Shown here: positions 30,834 to 40,561 of the stretch, piece after piece
Layout: every line of letters starts with the position of its first letter
Position numbering within the stretch: the first letter of the stretch is position 1
Origin: Mucilaginibacter phyllosphaerae
Lineage (GTDB): Bacteria; Bacteroidota; Bacteroidia; Sphingobacteriales; Sphingobacteriaceae
Assembly (NCBI RefSeq): GCF_004378255.1
Contig: NZ_SNQG01000001.1
Coordinates: 558,001 to 622,000, forward strand
Length of the DNA: 64,000 bases
Direction: 5' to 3'
Notes under the pieces: model-generated
The model's database searches: none
The model's input: the letters and a program-made list of their open reading frames with translations, nothing else
What the model was told of the DNA's origin: nothing
Made by a program: the position numbers and the translations under genes

Positions 30834-33563
30834 ATGAGCCTTAAAAAAATCGCGCTGTCGCTGCTAATGGTTACCTGCTTTGTTGCGCCTGCACTGGCAC
30901 AAAGAGACACGGTTAGCCTGAATACCATCATCACCAAAACAAGCAAGTTTGCTTACAGCTACCCGATAGAAAAAGTTTACCTGCATTTAGATAAGCCCTA
31001 TTACAGTGCCGGCGATACCATTTGGTTTAAAGCATATATAACTGCCGATAGGCACCAGCCCAGCACACTAAGCAATATTGTGTATGTTGATATAGCCACC
31101 AATCAGGATTCGATGGTAAAGGTTGTAAAGCTGCCTGTTACCAATGGTGTAGCAAACGGCAACATTATTCTTACCCCGGATGTGTATAAGCAGGGCAATT
31201 ACCATTTAAGGGGCTACACCGCCTACATGCGCAACTTTGATAACGATTACTTTTATCATAAAAATATAGCCATAGGCAACGCTATACAAAGTGTGGTTAA
31301 CACAAACATTGCCTTTAAAACAGCCGATGCCGCCGGTAAGCAAAAAATAACTGCTACCATTAGCTACAAACAACCCGGCGAACCCGCGCTGGCCAATAAG
31401 CGTGTTAATTGGAGCATTACAACGCCCGCCGGGGACGAAATAAGCAAAGGAAAAAGCACAACCGACCAAAACGGATTGATAAATGTTGTTTTGAATGAAA
31501 ATGCATCCGCTTCTTTAAAAAATGCAACGCTAACAACATCTATTGAGTTGGGTAACCGCCGGGAATCGTTAAATAAATTTGCGCTTAATGCAGCAGTTGC
31601 CGAACGCGATGTGCAGTTTTTCCCCGAAGGTGGCGAACTTACACTGGGTGTACGTTCAAAGGTTGCCTTTAAGGCAGTAAATAATAACGGGCTTGGCATT
31701 AATGTAAAAGGCACTATAACAGATAATACCGGCACTGTTGTGGCCACGCTGGAATCGCAGCACCTGGGTATGGGTATATTTGCCTTGATGCCGCAGGATG
31801 GCAAAACTTACAAAGCTATCATTACCTTTGCCGATGGTATTAATGCCACTTATGATATGCCACGCATAAAACCGGCAGGCATTACTATGGCTGTATATAA
31901 TAGCGCTGCAGATAGTATCAGCATTAAACTATCTGCAAACGAACCTTACTTTAAAGCCAACCAGGGTAAGGCCTATTATATAGTTGTGCAAAACGGCGGT
32001 GCTATATATTTTGCGGCGCAAACCGTTTTACAAACGCCCGTTTACAGCGCGGCTATCCCTAAAAGCAAATTCCCGACCGGTATTATGCAGCTAACGCTTT
32101 TTAGCGAACGCGGCATCGCCTTAAGCGAGCGTATTATATTTATCAAGCATAACGATATGCTGAACCTCACCCTCACACCCGATCGTAAAATATATAACAC
32201 CAGGCAAAAGGTAAAACTATCTGTACTGGCCAAAAACAAAACACTGCCTGTTACCGGCGAATTTTCAGTATCGGTTGTTGATGAAGATAAGGTACCCTCT
32301 GATGAAAATGCCGAAAACACCATTTTTTCGAACCTTTTACTTACATCAGAGATTAAGGGCTATATAGAGAAAGCCAATTACTATTTTACAGGTAAAGATC
32401 AAAACGCTGATGCTAACCTTGATATTTTGATGCTTACGCAAGGTTATCGCCGCATTTCCTACCGTAATATTTTAACAGGTAAATTCCCGCAAATACAATT
32501 ATTCCCAGAGCAATCCGGCCTGGAGGTAACGGGTATGCTGCGCAATAATACAGGTATGCCTGTTGCAAAAGGCAATCTGAGGATGCAGATAGCAGGTAAA
32601 AACCAGCTATTTGAAACCGTAACAGATATGACCGGCAATTTCAAATTCTCTAAACTTAACTTCCCGGATTCGGCGCAGATCGTTTTAAATGCACGCAATA
32701 ACGTAAACAGCAGAAACCTGATGATATCTGTAGAAGGCGATAGCTACCAGCCGCCTACTAAAAACCCATACGTAACAGACGAAGTTACCGATATTGACAG
32801 CACCATTAAACCATTGCTGCTTAACACCAAAAGGCAATATGATAATCTGCATATCTTAAAAGAGGTAGTGATCAAAGCCACATCATTAGTAAGAAAGCCA
32901 AGTCATAGCGACTATGGTTCATTATCCGGCTTACCCATGATGGCCGACCAGGCAGTGCCGGGCGAAAGGTTTAAGGATTGCCCTAATCTATATACCTGCC
33001 TTCCATCTATGCTATTAGGTATAAGTGCTGAAAATAACACACTCTTTTTTTCAAAGAATGTATCCAATCCTAACCGAAAGCCGATACAAATTTTTATAAA
33101 TGGCAGGCCAATGGATTACTCTTACCTAAACACCTTTAGGGGTGCCGATGTAGAGAATATTGAGGTATTTAGAAATGACGGGCTTAGTAGCATTAATAAA
33201 AACTACGATTCGGACGGGATTATATCCATCATCACCAAAAAAATAGAAGGTACAAAAATATCATTAGCCCAACTGCAGGAAATGCTGCCTAAAGGTAACC
33301 TGCTTACTTATAATGCCCAGGGATACGGTGTTACACGCGAGTTTTATTCCCCACGCTACGATCCGCTAAAACAAGGTGCTTTTGGCGGCGACCTGCGCAG
33401 TACAATTTACTGGAGCCCCAAGGTTAAAACGGATAAAACCACCGGTGCAACTTTTATGGAATATTTTAACGCGGATGGTAAGGGCACCTATCGTGCAACT
33501 ATCGAGGGTATGGATGCCGACGGTAACCTGGGCCGTTATATTATACGTTATACTGTAAAATAA
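30834..33563 (+). CDS. Large exported protein with MG2-like domains and a TonB-plug-like domain, no barrel
   Basis: 909 residues, Sec signal ending ALAQ (about 22). EKVYLHLDKPYYSAGDTIWF (about 42) is a macroglobulin MG2-type start; further Ig-like domains follow, e.g. GTITDNTGTV and LTPDRKIYNTRQKVKLSV. At about 545-620 there is a carboxypeptidase-regulatory-like domain (SGLEVTGMLRNNTGMPVAKG). Residues about 690-800 resemble a TonB-receptor plug (PIQIFINGRPMDYSYLN, GADVENIEVFRNDG, GIISIITKK), but no outer-membrane barrel follows. Common in Bacteroidota near TonB systems; role unknown, probably surface or periplasmic. Confidence 0.85.
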   Translation: MSLKKIALSLLMVTCFVAPALAQRDTVSLNTIITKTSKFAYSYPIEKVYLHLDKPYYSAGDTIWFKAYITADRHQPSTLSNIVYVDIATNQDSMVKVVKLPVTNGVANGNIILTPDVYKQGNYHLRGYTAYMRNFDNDYFYHKNIAIGNAIQSVVNTNIAFKTADAAGKQKITATISYKQPGEPALANKRVNWSITTPAGDEISKGKSTTDQNGLINVVLNENASASLKNATLTTSIELGNRRESLNKFALNAAVAERDVQFFPEGGELTLGVRSKVAFKAVNNNGLGINVKGTITDNTGTVVATLESQHLGMGIFALMPQDGKTYKAIITFADGINATYDMPRIKPAGITMAVYNSAADSISIKLSANEPYFKANQGKAYYIVVQNGGAIYFAAQTVLQTPVYSAAIPKSKFPTGIMQLTLFSERGIALSERIIFIKHNDMLNLTLTPDRKIYNTRQKVKLSVLAKNKTLPVTGEFSVSVVDEDKVPSDENAENTIFSNLLLTSEIKGYIEKANYYFTGKDQNADANLDILMLTQGYRRISYRNILTGKFPQIQLFPEQSGLEVTGMLRNNTGMPVAKGNLRMQIAGKNQLFETVTDMTGNFKFSKLNFPDSAQIVLNARNNVNSRNLMISVEGDSYQPPTKNPYVTDEVTDIDSTIKPLLLNTKRQYDNLHILKEVVIKATSLVRKPSHSDYGSLSGLPMMADQAVPGERFKDCPNLYTCLPSMLLGISAENNTLFFSKNVSNPNRKPIQIFINGRPMDYSYLNTFRGADVENIEVFRNDGLSSINKNYDSDGIISIITKKIEGTKISLAQLQEMLPKGNLLTYNAQGYGVTREFYSPRYDPLKQGAFGGDLRSTIYWSPKVKTDKTTGATFMEYFNADGKGTYRATIEGMDADGNLGRYIIRYTVK

Positions 33564-33624
33564 TGGGCATTTGCATATACCATTATTAATTGCCACATTT
33601 AGGTAACCTAAAAAACCTAAACGT

Positions 33625-34029
33625 ATGGATGCATCATTAATTAACTGGCCCGCTGTATTGGTAGCGGCCTTATCCGGCTTTGCTGTTGGTGGCATTTGGT
33701 ATTCAAACAGCCTGTTTGGAAAAGCCTGGATGGCAGATAGCAAGCTTACTGCAGCAGAAATAAAAAAAGGTAACAAAGCCAAAATTTTTGGTTTTACCTT
33801 TTTATTTGCCTTGATTATGGCAGCCAATCTGGCTGCTTTTTTAGCAGAACCTAAAACCGACCTTGCCTGGGGAGCCACTGCGGGTTTCCTTGCGGGGATA
33901 TGGGCGTTTGGTGCAATAGCAACACATAGTTTGTTTGAGCTGAAAGGCTGGCGTTATATTTTCATTAACGGCGGATACAGCGTAGTAGCGCTAACCATTA
34001 TGGGCGCCATATTAGGTGCCTGGCGATAA
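33625..34029 (+). CDS. DUF1761 family membrane protein
   Basis: 134 residues with four transmembrane helices. The N-terminus INWPAVLVAALSGFAVGGIW plus YSNSLFGKAW is the DUF1761 signature, and LAWGATAGFLAGIWAFGAIA is the conserved central helix. Integral inner-membrane protein of unknown function. Starts 61 nt after the MG2/plug gene on the same strand. Confidence 0.85.
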   Translation: MDASLINWPAVLVAALSGFAVGGIWYSNSLFGKAWMADSKLTAAEIKKGNKAKIFGFTFLFALIMAANLAAFLAEPKTDLAWGATAGFLAGIWAFGAIATHSLFELKGWRYIFINGGYSVVALTIMGAILGAWR

Positions 34030-34170
34030 TATATCCCTCTTGCTTATATCTGCATCCGATTTGAAATTGTTATTACGCAGTTAGCCTATATGACATTGGA
34101 ATGAACCATTGTACCGAACAATACAGTTTACTTAGCGTTACTTTAATTCATATCATCAGAAAAGGTAATT

Positions 34171-35040
34171 ATGAGCAACGAAACAAAAACATTTCAAAAA
34201 ACATTTAGCATAGGCGGCGACCTGGAAGTAAACCGTTTAGGTTACGGCGCCATGCGCATTACGGGCAAAGGTATTTGGGGCCCGCCAAAAGATCACGATG
34301 AAGCCATCCGTGTATTAAAACGCGCGGTTGAACTGGGTGTTAATTTTATTGACACAGCCGACAGTTATGGCCCCTACATTTCTGAAGAACTGATAGCTGA
34401 AGCGCTTTACCCCTATCCTGCCGACCTGATCATAGGTACAAAGGGCGGCCTGCTGCGTACCGGGCCAGATCAATGGCCTGTTAATGCAAGTGCGGCGCAC
34501 TTAAAAGAAGCCCTGGAAGGCAGCCTTAAACGTTTAAAGCAAGACCAGATAGACCTGTATCAATTACACCGTATTGACCCCAACATACCGGCCAAACAAA
34601 CATTTGAATTTTTAAAGCAAGCCCAGGCCGATGGTAAAATAAGGCACATCGGCTTATCAGAAGTTGATATGGACGATATTAAAAAAGCACAGGATTATTT
34701 TGAGGTGGTATCTGTACAAAATATGTACAGCGTGGATAACCGTAAATGGGAAGGCGTTTTAAACTACTGCGAGGATAACGACATTGCATTCATTCCCTGG
34801 TATCCGCTAAATGCAGGCAATGTGGCCGCGCAGGAAAAGCTGAAACATATTGCCGAAAAACATAGCGCAACTGTTCATCAGGTAGCATTAAGCTGGTTGC
34901 TTAATCACTCAAAAAACATATTGCTGATACCGGGCACATCAAGCGTAGCCCACCTGGAAGAAAATATAAAAACCGCCGGCATTACGCTGGATGACGTGGA
35001 TATGAACGAACTGGATGGCATATCGCCGCCGGTTGGTTAG
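34171..35040 (+). CDS. Aldo/keto reductase
   Basis: 289 residues. The (beta/alpha)8 aldo/keto reductase motifs are present: GVNFIDTADSYGPYISEELI (catalytic Asp and Tyr), LIIGTKGG (catalytic Lys), DLYQLHRIDPN (catalytic His) and the NADPH-binding LLIPGTSSVAHLEENI. Cytoplasmic NADPH-dependent reductase of aldehydes or ketones; substrate not deducible. It is followed by a perfect hairpin terminator at 35048-35081. Confidence 0.93.
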   Translation: MSNETKTFQKTFSIGGDLEVNRLGYGAMRITGKGIWGPPKDHDEAIRVLKRAVELGVNFIDTADSYGPYISEELIAEALYPYPADLIIGTKGGLLRTGPDQWPVNASAAHLKEALEGSLKRLKQDQIDLYQLHRIDPNIPAKQTFEFLKQAQADGKIRHIGLSEVDMDDIKKAQDYFEVVSVQNMYSVDNRKWEGVLNYCEDNDIAFIPWYPLNAGNVAAQEKLKHIAEKHSATVHQVALSWLLNHSKNILLIPGTSSVAHLEENIKTAGITLDDVDMNELDGISPPVG

Positions 35041-35047
35041 CCTAAAC

Positions 35048-35081
35048 AAAAAGGATGCTGTTTAAATTCAGCATCCTTTTT
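35048..35081 (+). terminator. Terminator of the aldo/keto reductase gene
   Basis: AAAAAGGATGCTG (35048-35060) and its complement (35069-35081), 13-bp stem, 8-nt loop, followed by a T-run. Confidence 0.88.
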
Positions 35082-35104
35082 TGCTAATATGTATTTTTGC
35101 CCTG

Positions 35105-35494
35105 ATGAAAAGTAAAGAAGAGATCCTGAACAGTTATTATGCGCATGGTGCAGACGGCATGCCCGAAATTAACGCCGATAGTTTGCTTAAAGCGATGGAA
35201 GAATACCGCCGGCAGGCAGAAGAAGCTGCTTTTAATGCCGCCCGCTTACAAAATAATAATCAGCCTGCCTTTGTAACCTTTGCAGATTACCAGGCAAGCC
35301 TGCAAGCCCAAATTAAGCAATTCCCTAAAAAGGATACCGTACAATTAGTTGCCGACAGCATTGTAGAACAGTTTTTGCCGGATGACCCAACCCAGCATAC
35401 GTTTGAATTTAGCTTTAAAATAGATGGCACCAACCATACCGCACGCTACAAAAGAAACCCGCAAGGCCAATGGGAGTATGCCGGTAAAAATTAA
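35105..35494 (+). CDS. Unknown 129-residue cytoplasmic protein
   Basis: Start chosen at the ATG 35105 (MKSKEEILNSYYAHGADGMP); an earlier in-frame ATG at 35081 lies inside the terminator. An alpha-helical N-terminal half (LLKAMEEYRRQAEEAAFNAA) is followed by a beta-rich end (HTFEFSFKIDGTNHTARYKR). No signal or membrane segment. No family recognised. Convergent with the YciI gene, sharing a bidirectional terminator at 35543-35563. Confidence 0.65.
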   Translation: MKSKEEILNSYYAHGADGMPEINADSLLKAMEEYRRQAEEAAFNAARLQNNNQPAFVTFADYQASLQAQIKQFPKKDTVQLVADSIVEQFLPDDPTQHTFEFSFKIDGTNHTARYKRNPQGQWEYAGKN

Positions 35495-35542
35495 GTTAAA
35501 AATCAAAAGTAAAAAACTATTCACCTGGCTTTGTTATGGTCA

Positions 35543-35563
35543 AAAAATCGCATAGCGATTTTT
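35543..35563. terminator. Bidirectional hairpin terminator
   Basis: AAAAATCGC (35543-35551) and GCGATTTTT (35555-35563) with a 3-nt loop, between two convergent genes. Confidence 0.82.
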
Positions 35564-35573
35564 AAATTTTAAC

Positions 35574-35864
35574 TTAAACTTGTGCTACTTTAAAAGGCTT
35601 TACATCAACTGTTTCCCATATTTTTTGGGTAATGTAGGGTTCGCCCTGTTTCCAGGCTTCCAGGGCTTCTTCGCTTTCAAACTGAAGCACCATAACAGAT
35701 CCGATCATCTTACCCTCGTCATTCAGTACGGCACCACCTAAAATATAGTTACCGCTCTCCTTTAGTACTTTAGCGCCATCCAGATGATGCTGGCGCACAT
35801 TCATACGGCGTTCAAAGGCTCCTTCGTCGGTATAATCATAACCGGTTACAATATATTGGTTCAT
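35574..35864 (-). CDS. YciI family protein
   Basis: 96 residues forming one ferredoxin-like YCII domain. RMNVRQHHLDGAKVLKESGN carries the conserved His and Asp, followed by GGAVLNDEGKMIGSVMVLQF, SEEALEAWKQGEPYI and the tail KPFKV. The family includes dehalogenase-like and small metabolite-converting enzymes; most members have no assigned reaction. Cytoplasmic, monocistronic, convergent with the gene at 35105. Confidence 0.9.
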   Translation of the reverse strand: MNQYIVTGYDYTDEGAFERRMNVRQHHLDGAKVLKESGNYILGGAVLNDEGKMIGSVMVLQFESEEALEAWKQGEPYITQKIWETVDVKPFKVAQV

Positions 35865-36002
35865 TTATGTAGTTGTTTATATTGCTAATTAACAAATAAC
35901 AGCAAGTTCTGTTTAACGTACATATTATTAAAACAAAATACACTTGCAGTAGCGTAATAAGTGTATAATTTACAATATTTGTTTCCCCAAACAAAACCAA
36001 TT

Positions 36003-37175
36003 ATGAAGGCACATCTGCAACAGGAATATATAAAGCATTACGGTAAAGAAGCATCGGCAACCTATTTTTCTCCCGGCCGTGTAAATTTAATTGGCGAGCA
36101 TATTGATTATAATGGCGGCCTGGTAATGCCATGTGCTATTACTTTTGGTTCATATCTGCTGGTATCGCCAAATAACGATCAGGTTTTCCGTTTTAAAAGT
36201 CTTAATTTTTCTGAACAGGCCGAAGTACCTTTGCAGGCCGAACACAAAAAAATAGGCGAAGTTTGGTACAATTATCCTGTCGGTGTGATCACTCATTTCA
36301 TTAACGATGGCAAAAACCTGCAAGGGCTTGATATGCTTTTTTATGGCGATATCCCCATCGGATCGGGCTTATCTTCCTCAGCATCTATAGAAGTGGTTAC
36401 CGCCTTTGCTTTAAATGATCTGTTTAACGCAGGTTACAGTAAGCTTGACCTGGTTAAGCTATCGCAATCGGTAGAAAACAAATTTATAGGTGTTAATTGT
36501 GGCATTATGGACCAGTTTGCCGTTGCGTTCGGCGAAAAAGATAAGGCCCTGATGCTGAATTGCGATACGCTGGATTACCAGGCGGTTGACAGCAACCTGG
36601 GCAATTACCTGTTAGCAATTATCAACACCAACAAACCCCGCAAACTGGCCGAATCTAAATACAATGAACGTGTACAGGAATGCCAGACTGCCCTTGCCGC
36701 CTTAAAGCAGCAACTGGATATTAATTACCTGTGCGATATTGACACCGAAACTTTTGAGCAACACAAGCATCTGATAACAGACGCTACAGTACAAGCCCGC
36801 GCTGCCCATGTGGTAGCAGAGAACGACCGTGTAAAACTGGCTGCCAAAGCATTAAGCAATAATAACCTGGCCGAGTTTGGCCGCCTGATGTATGCCTCGC
36901 ACCAATCCTTACGCGAATTGTATGAGGTAAGCGGCGTGGAACTGGATACCGTGGTAGATTATAGCAAAACCAACCCTAACGTTGCCGGAGCACGTATGAC
37001 AGGCGCAGGCTTTGGCGGATGCGCCATCGCTTTGGTTAAAAAAGAAGCTTTTGATACATTCAGCGAAGAGGTTACAGCCTATTATAGCAACAAAATTGGC
37101 TACGCGCCATCTGTGTATGCATCGCTCATTGGCGATGGCGTAGGCATGCTGAATGAAGTAATGAGTGGGGAATAG
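36003..37175 (+). CDS. galK: Galactokinase
   Basis: 390 residues from the ATG at 36003 (MKAHLQQEYIKHYGKEASAT); an upstream in-frame start at 35961 would add 14 residues not typical of the family. GHMP kinase signatures are clear: SPGRVNLIGEHIDYNGGLVM (galactokinase signature), PIGSGLSSSASIEV (ATP-binding), GVNCGIMDQFAVAFGEKDKA, and GARMTGAGFGGCAIALV. It phosphorylates galactose to galactose-1-phosphate in the Leloir pathway. No other gal genes lie in the window. Confidence 0.95.
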   Translation: MKAHLQQEYIKHYGKEASATYFSPGRVNLIGEHIDYNGGLVMPCAITFGSYLLVSPNNDQVFRFKSLNFSEQAEVPLQAEHKKIGEVWYNYPVGVITHFINDGKNLQGLDMLFYGDIPIGSGLSSSASIEVVTAFALNDLFNAGYSKLDLVKLSQSVENKFIGVNCGIMDQFAVAFGEKDKALMLNCDTLDYQAVDSNLGNYLLAIINTNKPRKLAESKYNERVQECQTALAALKQQLDINYLCDIDTETFEQHKHLITDATVQARAAHVVAENDRVKLAAKALSNNNLAEFGRLMYASHQSLRELYEVSGVELDTVVDYSKTNPNVAGARMTGAGFGGCAIALVKKEAFDTFSEEVTAYYSNKIGYAPSVYASLIGDGVGMLNEVMSGE

Positions 37176-37233
37176 CAATAGCGAGTGGTTAAAACAATAA
37201 CCATTGATATATTTACTGCCTAATGATCACCAA

Positions 37234-37801
<568 letters not shown>

Positions 37802-37864
37802 GAATTTTATGGATTATGAAAAGTTTGCTATTTTGCAGCTACCATCAACTATTATGTACAAACT

Positions 37865-38536
37865 ATGAACCAGCCCAGCCCACTTGCCAAAAAACTGCTT
37901 ATGAAGCCCGGCCAGCACTGGCTGATCAGCAACGCCCCGGAGGATTACCTGGCAACCCTGGAACCATTACCTGAACGTACAAGCTTATCTTACAGCCCGC
38001 AAGGTACCTTTAACGGGATACAGGTGTTTGTAAAAAACAGTGCAGAACTGGCCGCAGCGCTGGTGCTGTTAAAACCTGTTTTAGCAGATGAAACCGTGTT
38101 ATGGGTAATTTATCCTAAGAAAAGCTCGGGCATCAATACCGACCTGGAAATGATGAGCGGCTGGGATGTGGCCAAGCCTTACGGCCTTCGCCCCGTGGCC
38201 TCTGCTGCGATCAATAATATCTGGACCACCCTGCGCTTCCGTCCACAGCACCTTGTTAAACATTCTGACGCCGGTAAGGAAGCCATCCGAAAAGAAAACG
38301 ATTATTCCGCTTATATCAACGTAGATAAAAAACAAATTACCCTGCCTGCTTATTTGCATAAAGCACTGATGCAGCAACCCGTTGCTATGGCTAATTATGA
38401 TAAATTGGCCTGGTCTCACCGTAAGGAATACGTGGTTTGGATATTAAGCGCCAAACAGGAGCAAACCCGCGCCAACCGCATTGCCAAAATGGTAGTAATG
38501 CTGTTAGCAGGCAAAAAGAACCCGTCGGATAAATAG
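37865..38536 (+). CDS. YdeI/OmpD-associated family protein with DUF3052-like N-terminus
   Basis: 223 residues. The first half (AKKLLMKPGQHWLISNAPED, VFVKNSAELAAALVLLKP, ETVLWVIYPKKSSGINTDL) matches the DUF3052-type domain. The second half ends with AWSHRKEYVVWILSAKQEQT and RANRIAKMVVMLLAGKK, the bacteriocin-protection YdeI/OmpD-associated motif. Cytoplasmic; role unclear. Single gene; starts 94 nt after the methyltransferase stop. Confidence 0.82.
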   Translation: MNQPSPLAKKLLMKPGQHWLISNAPEDYLATLEPLPERTSLSYSPQGTFNGIQVFVKNSAELAAALVLLKPVLADETVLWVIYPKKSSGINTDLEMMSGWDVAKPYGLRPVASAAINNIWTTLRFRPQHLVKHSDAGKEAIRKENDYSAYINVDKKQITLPAYLHKALMQQPVAMANYDKLAWSHRKEYVVWILSAKQEQTRANRIAKMVVMLLAGKKNPSDK

Positions 38537-38555
38537 CTATTTAAAACTTTTTAAT

Positions 38556-38669
38556 CTATTGCTCCACACTTACTACAAAATCAAAGTATCCCTGGTTGTT
38601 AGTATAGTCAACATCATTTACAGCAAATTGTAAAACGCCATCGGCAGGCATTACAAAGGCACGGCTATC
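38556..38669 (-). pseudogene. C-terminal remnant of a LecA (PA-IL)-like domain
   Basis: A 37-codon open stretch directly after the SHOCT gene's stop, in another frame, reads DSRAFVMPADGVLQFAVNDV, then DYTNNQGYFDFVVSVEQ and a TAG. The NDV..Y.NN.G.F pattern resembles the end of galactophilic PA-IL lectin domains. It has no start of its own, so it is the tail of a lost gene. Confidence 0.5.
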
Positions 38670-39359
38670 TTAAAAATCGCTCAATAGCTCCACCTTTTTG
38701 TGGTTGTATTCTTCCTGCGAGATCAGGCCGCTTTCGAATAATGTTTTAAGCCTTTTTAGTTTTTCGGTAAGCTCATCCTTTTTAGGTTCTTCTACCGGGG
38801 CAACAGGCGCAACGGGCGGCGGTGCCGATGCAGCAACAGGTTGTTGTGGTGCGGCAACAGGCTGATATGCTACCTGCGCAGCATGGTCGATGTTTAAGGC
38901 ACCCGATTCGGCACGCTTTTCTTCCAATTCGCGCAGGCGGCGGGCTTCGCGTTCGGCCTCTTTACGCTCCTGTGCATATTGGTAAAGCTTACGGGCCTGT
39001 ACCTTTGGCAGGTAATCTACCCCCATTTCGGTACCTATGGTAGTTTTAGCGCTAAATACGGCACCAATGATCTCTTCCTTGGTAAAAACATCTACAATAT
39101 CCTTCCATACAAAATCAACAAATTTTATGGACAGGCCCAAGTTTGCCGGCGTAAAAAACAGAATGCGTTTGTTGGTTAGCGCAATACAATCCGGAAAAAG
39201 GTTTACGATGGGCTTTTTTTGTACCGCTATGTATAAAATCTCCTCGCCGGTTGTAAGCAGGTCAACCAAACGGCTGTACACTTTTTCAACTGCTTTCGGG
39301 TCTTGCTCGTCGCGTAAGAATTTGTCTATCATGATATTGATGTGTTCTTGAACAGGCAA
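38670..39359 (-). CDS. PH-like and SHOCT domain protein
   Basis: 229 residues; Met10 is an alternative start. The N-terminal part (LTTGEEILYIAVQKKP, PDCIALTNKRILFFTPANLG, FVDFVWKDIVDVFTKEE) is a bacterial PH-like domain. A charged coiled coil (about 125-160) and a Pro/Ala-rich linker (165-195) lead to a C-terminal SHOCT motif, LKRLKTLFESGLISQEEYNH. SHOCT tails mediate oligomerisation. Cytoplasmic; function unknown. Confidence 0.85.
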   Translation of the reverse strand: MPVQEHINIMIDKFLRDEQDPKAVEKVYSRLVDLLTTGEEILYIAVQKKPIVNLFPDCIALTNKRILFFTPANLGLSIKFVDFVWKDIVDVFTKEEIIGAVFSAKTTIGTEMGVDYLPKVQARKLYQYAQERKEAEREARRLRELEEKRAESGALNIDHAAQVAYQPVAAPQQPVAASAPPPVAPVAPVEEPKKDELTEKLKRLKTLFESGLISQEEYNHKKVELLSDF

Positions 39360-39418
39360 AAATAATAATATTTATTTAGCCTCAACTAAATCTATCTTTT
39401 TAAGCTTTGGGATGAGGC

Positions 39419-40405
39419 CTAAGCAATAAGTAAATTACAACCCCTGATATCCGAATTATCAAAGCGGCCAATCACCTCAAAAGAGTTATCTGCAAAAACC
39501 TTACCCAGATCTTGCGTGGCGATGAACGAGCAGGAATTGATATTGGCCAGATCGATAATATTAATCCCGCCGGTTTTGCCTGTATCTACCAAAGTAAACG
39601 GATCATTGGTATCGCGGGTAATGATCTTCATCCAGGGCGGGCAGTTAAAAATGCCCTCTCCTTTAGAGTATGCCTGCGATAAAAGCTCGGTCATCCCGTA
39701 TTCGGAGTGGATAGCGCTTACACCAAAGCCGCTGCAAAGTACAGCATGCAATTCCTCGCGAATCATTTCTTTACGGCGGCCCTTCATCCCTCCTGTTTCC
39801 ATCACGATCAATCCAGGAAAATCTATCTGGTAAGTATCCACAAAATCTAACAGGGCAAAGGTTACCCCAATGAGTAAAGTGGGCTTGCCGGCCTGCTTTT
39901 GCTGCTGCAGTTTGGCGTAAAGTTCCTGATGGTTGTACAGGTAAAAACCGCTTTCCTCATCGCCCGATTTGAGGATCAGATCCTGCGCCATATAGATCAA
40001 AGATGACCCCTCGCGCTCCAAGTAGGCAGGCAGCAAGGCCAGCACCGTATAATCCTTTATATCGCCGTAAAATAAACCAAATGCTCTACGAAAACTTTCT
40101 TCGTACCAGATTACATCAGTTACATGATGACGGCTGGTAATCATTCCCGTGGTGCCCGAACTGGTAAAAACCGTTTCATCGGCACCGGCAGAACTCACTA
40201 CTTTGTGATTTTTAAAGAATTCCACCGGCAAAAAGGGGATCTGACCAACCTGCCTTACTTCGTCCGGGTCGAGTTTTAATCCGCCGATAAAAGTTTTATA
40301 AACCCCGCAGTTTTGCGCCTGATAATGAAATACCTGTAAGGCAATCTCATCAAAATCATCCTGGCTGGTTATGGCGAATACCTGCTGTTTATCCGGCTTT
40401 ATCAT
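39419..40405 (-). CDS. LuxE/PaaK-type acyl-protein synthetase family protein
   Basis: 328 residues. PFLPVEFFKNHKVVSS and ETVFTSSGTTGMITSRHHV (the adenylate-forming P-loop, SSGTTG) identify the LuxE branch. Other family features are SALLPAYLEREGSSLIYMAQ-like text near 120, VMETGGMKGRRKEMIREEL and SEYGMTELLSQAYS. LuxE activates fatty acids as acyl-AMP; in non-luminous bacteria the family is linked to lipid or surface-sugar synthesis. Single gene in this window, so the pathway is unknown. Confidence 0.88.
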   Translation of the reverse strand: MIKPDKQQVFAITSQDDFDEIALQVFHYQAQNCGVYKTFIGGLKLDPDEVRQVGQIPFLPVEFFKNHKVVSSAGADETVFTSSGTTGMITSRHHVTDVIWYEESFRRAFGLFYGDIKDYTVLALLPAYLEREGSSLIYMAQDLILKSGDEESGFYLYNHQELYAKLQQQKQAGKPTLLIGVTFALLDFVDTYQIDFPGLIVMETGGMKGRRKEMIREELHAVLCSGFGVSAIHSEYGMTELLSQAYSKGEGIFNCPPWMKIITRDTNDPFTLVDTGKTGGINIIDLANINSCSFIATQDLGKVFADNSFEVIGRFDNSDIRGCNLLIA

Positions 40406-40561
40406 ACTGCAGCAAAGATAATGCGAATTTGCAGATGTGCACAGGTGTGAATATGCAGATGAATGTAATAATTGCAGACCCCGCCTGATGCATGTTAGTT
40501 TTCTACAACAAATAATAAGAAACGGAGTTATACAATCAATAATTTACAACATACATCAACT

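Noticed and set aside
31364..31804. 146-codon minus-strand open frame inside the MG2/plug gene
   Set aside because: Antisense shadow of a well-supported coding region.
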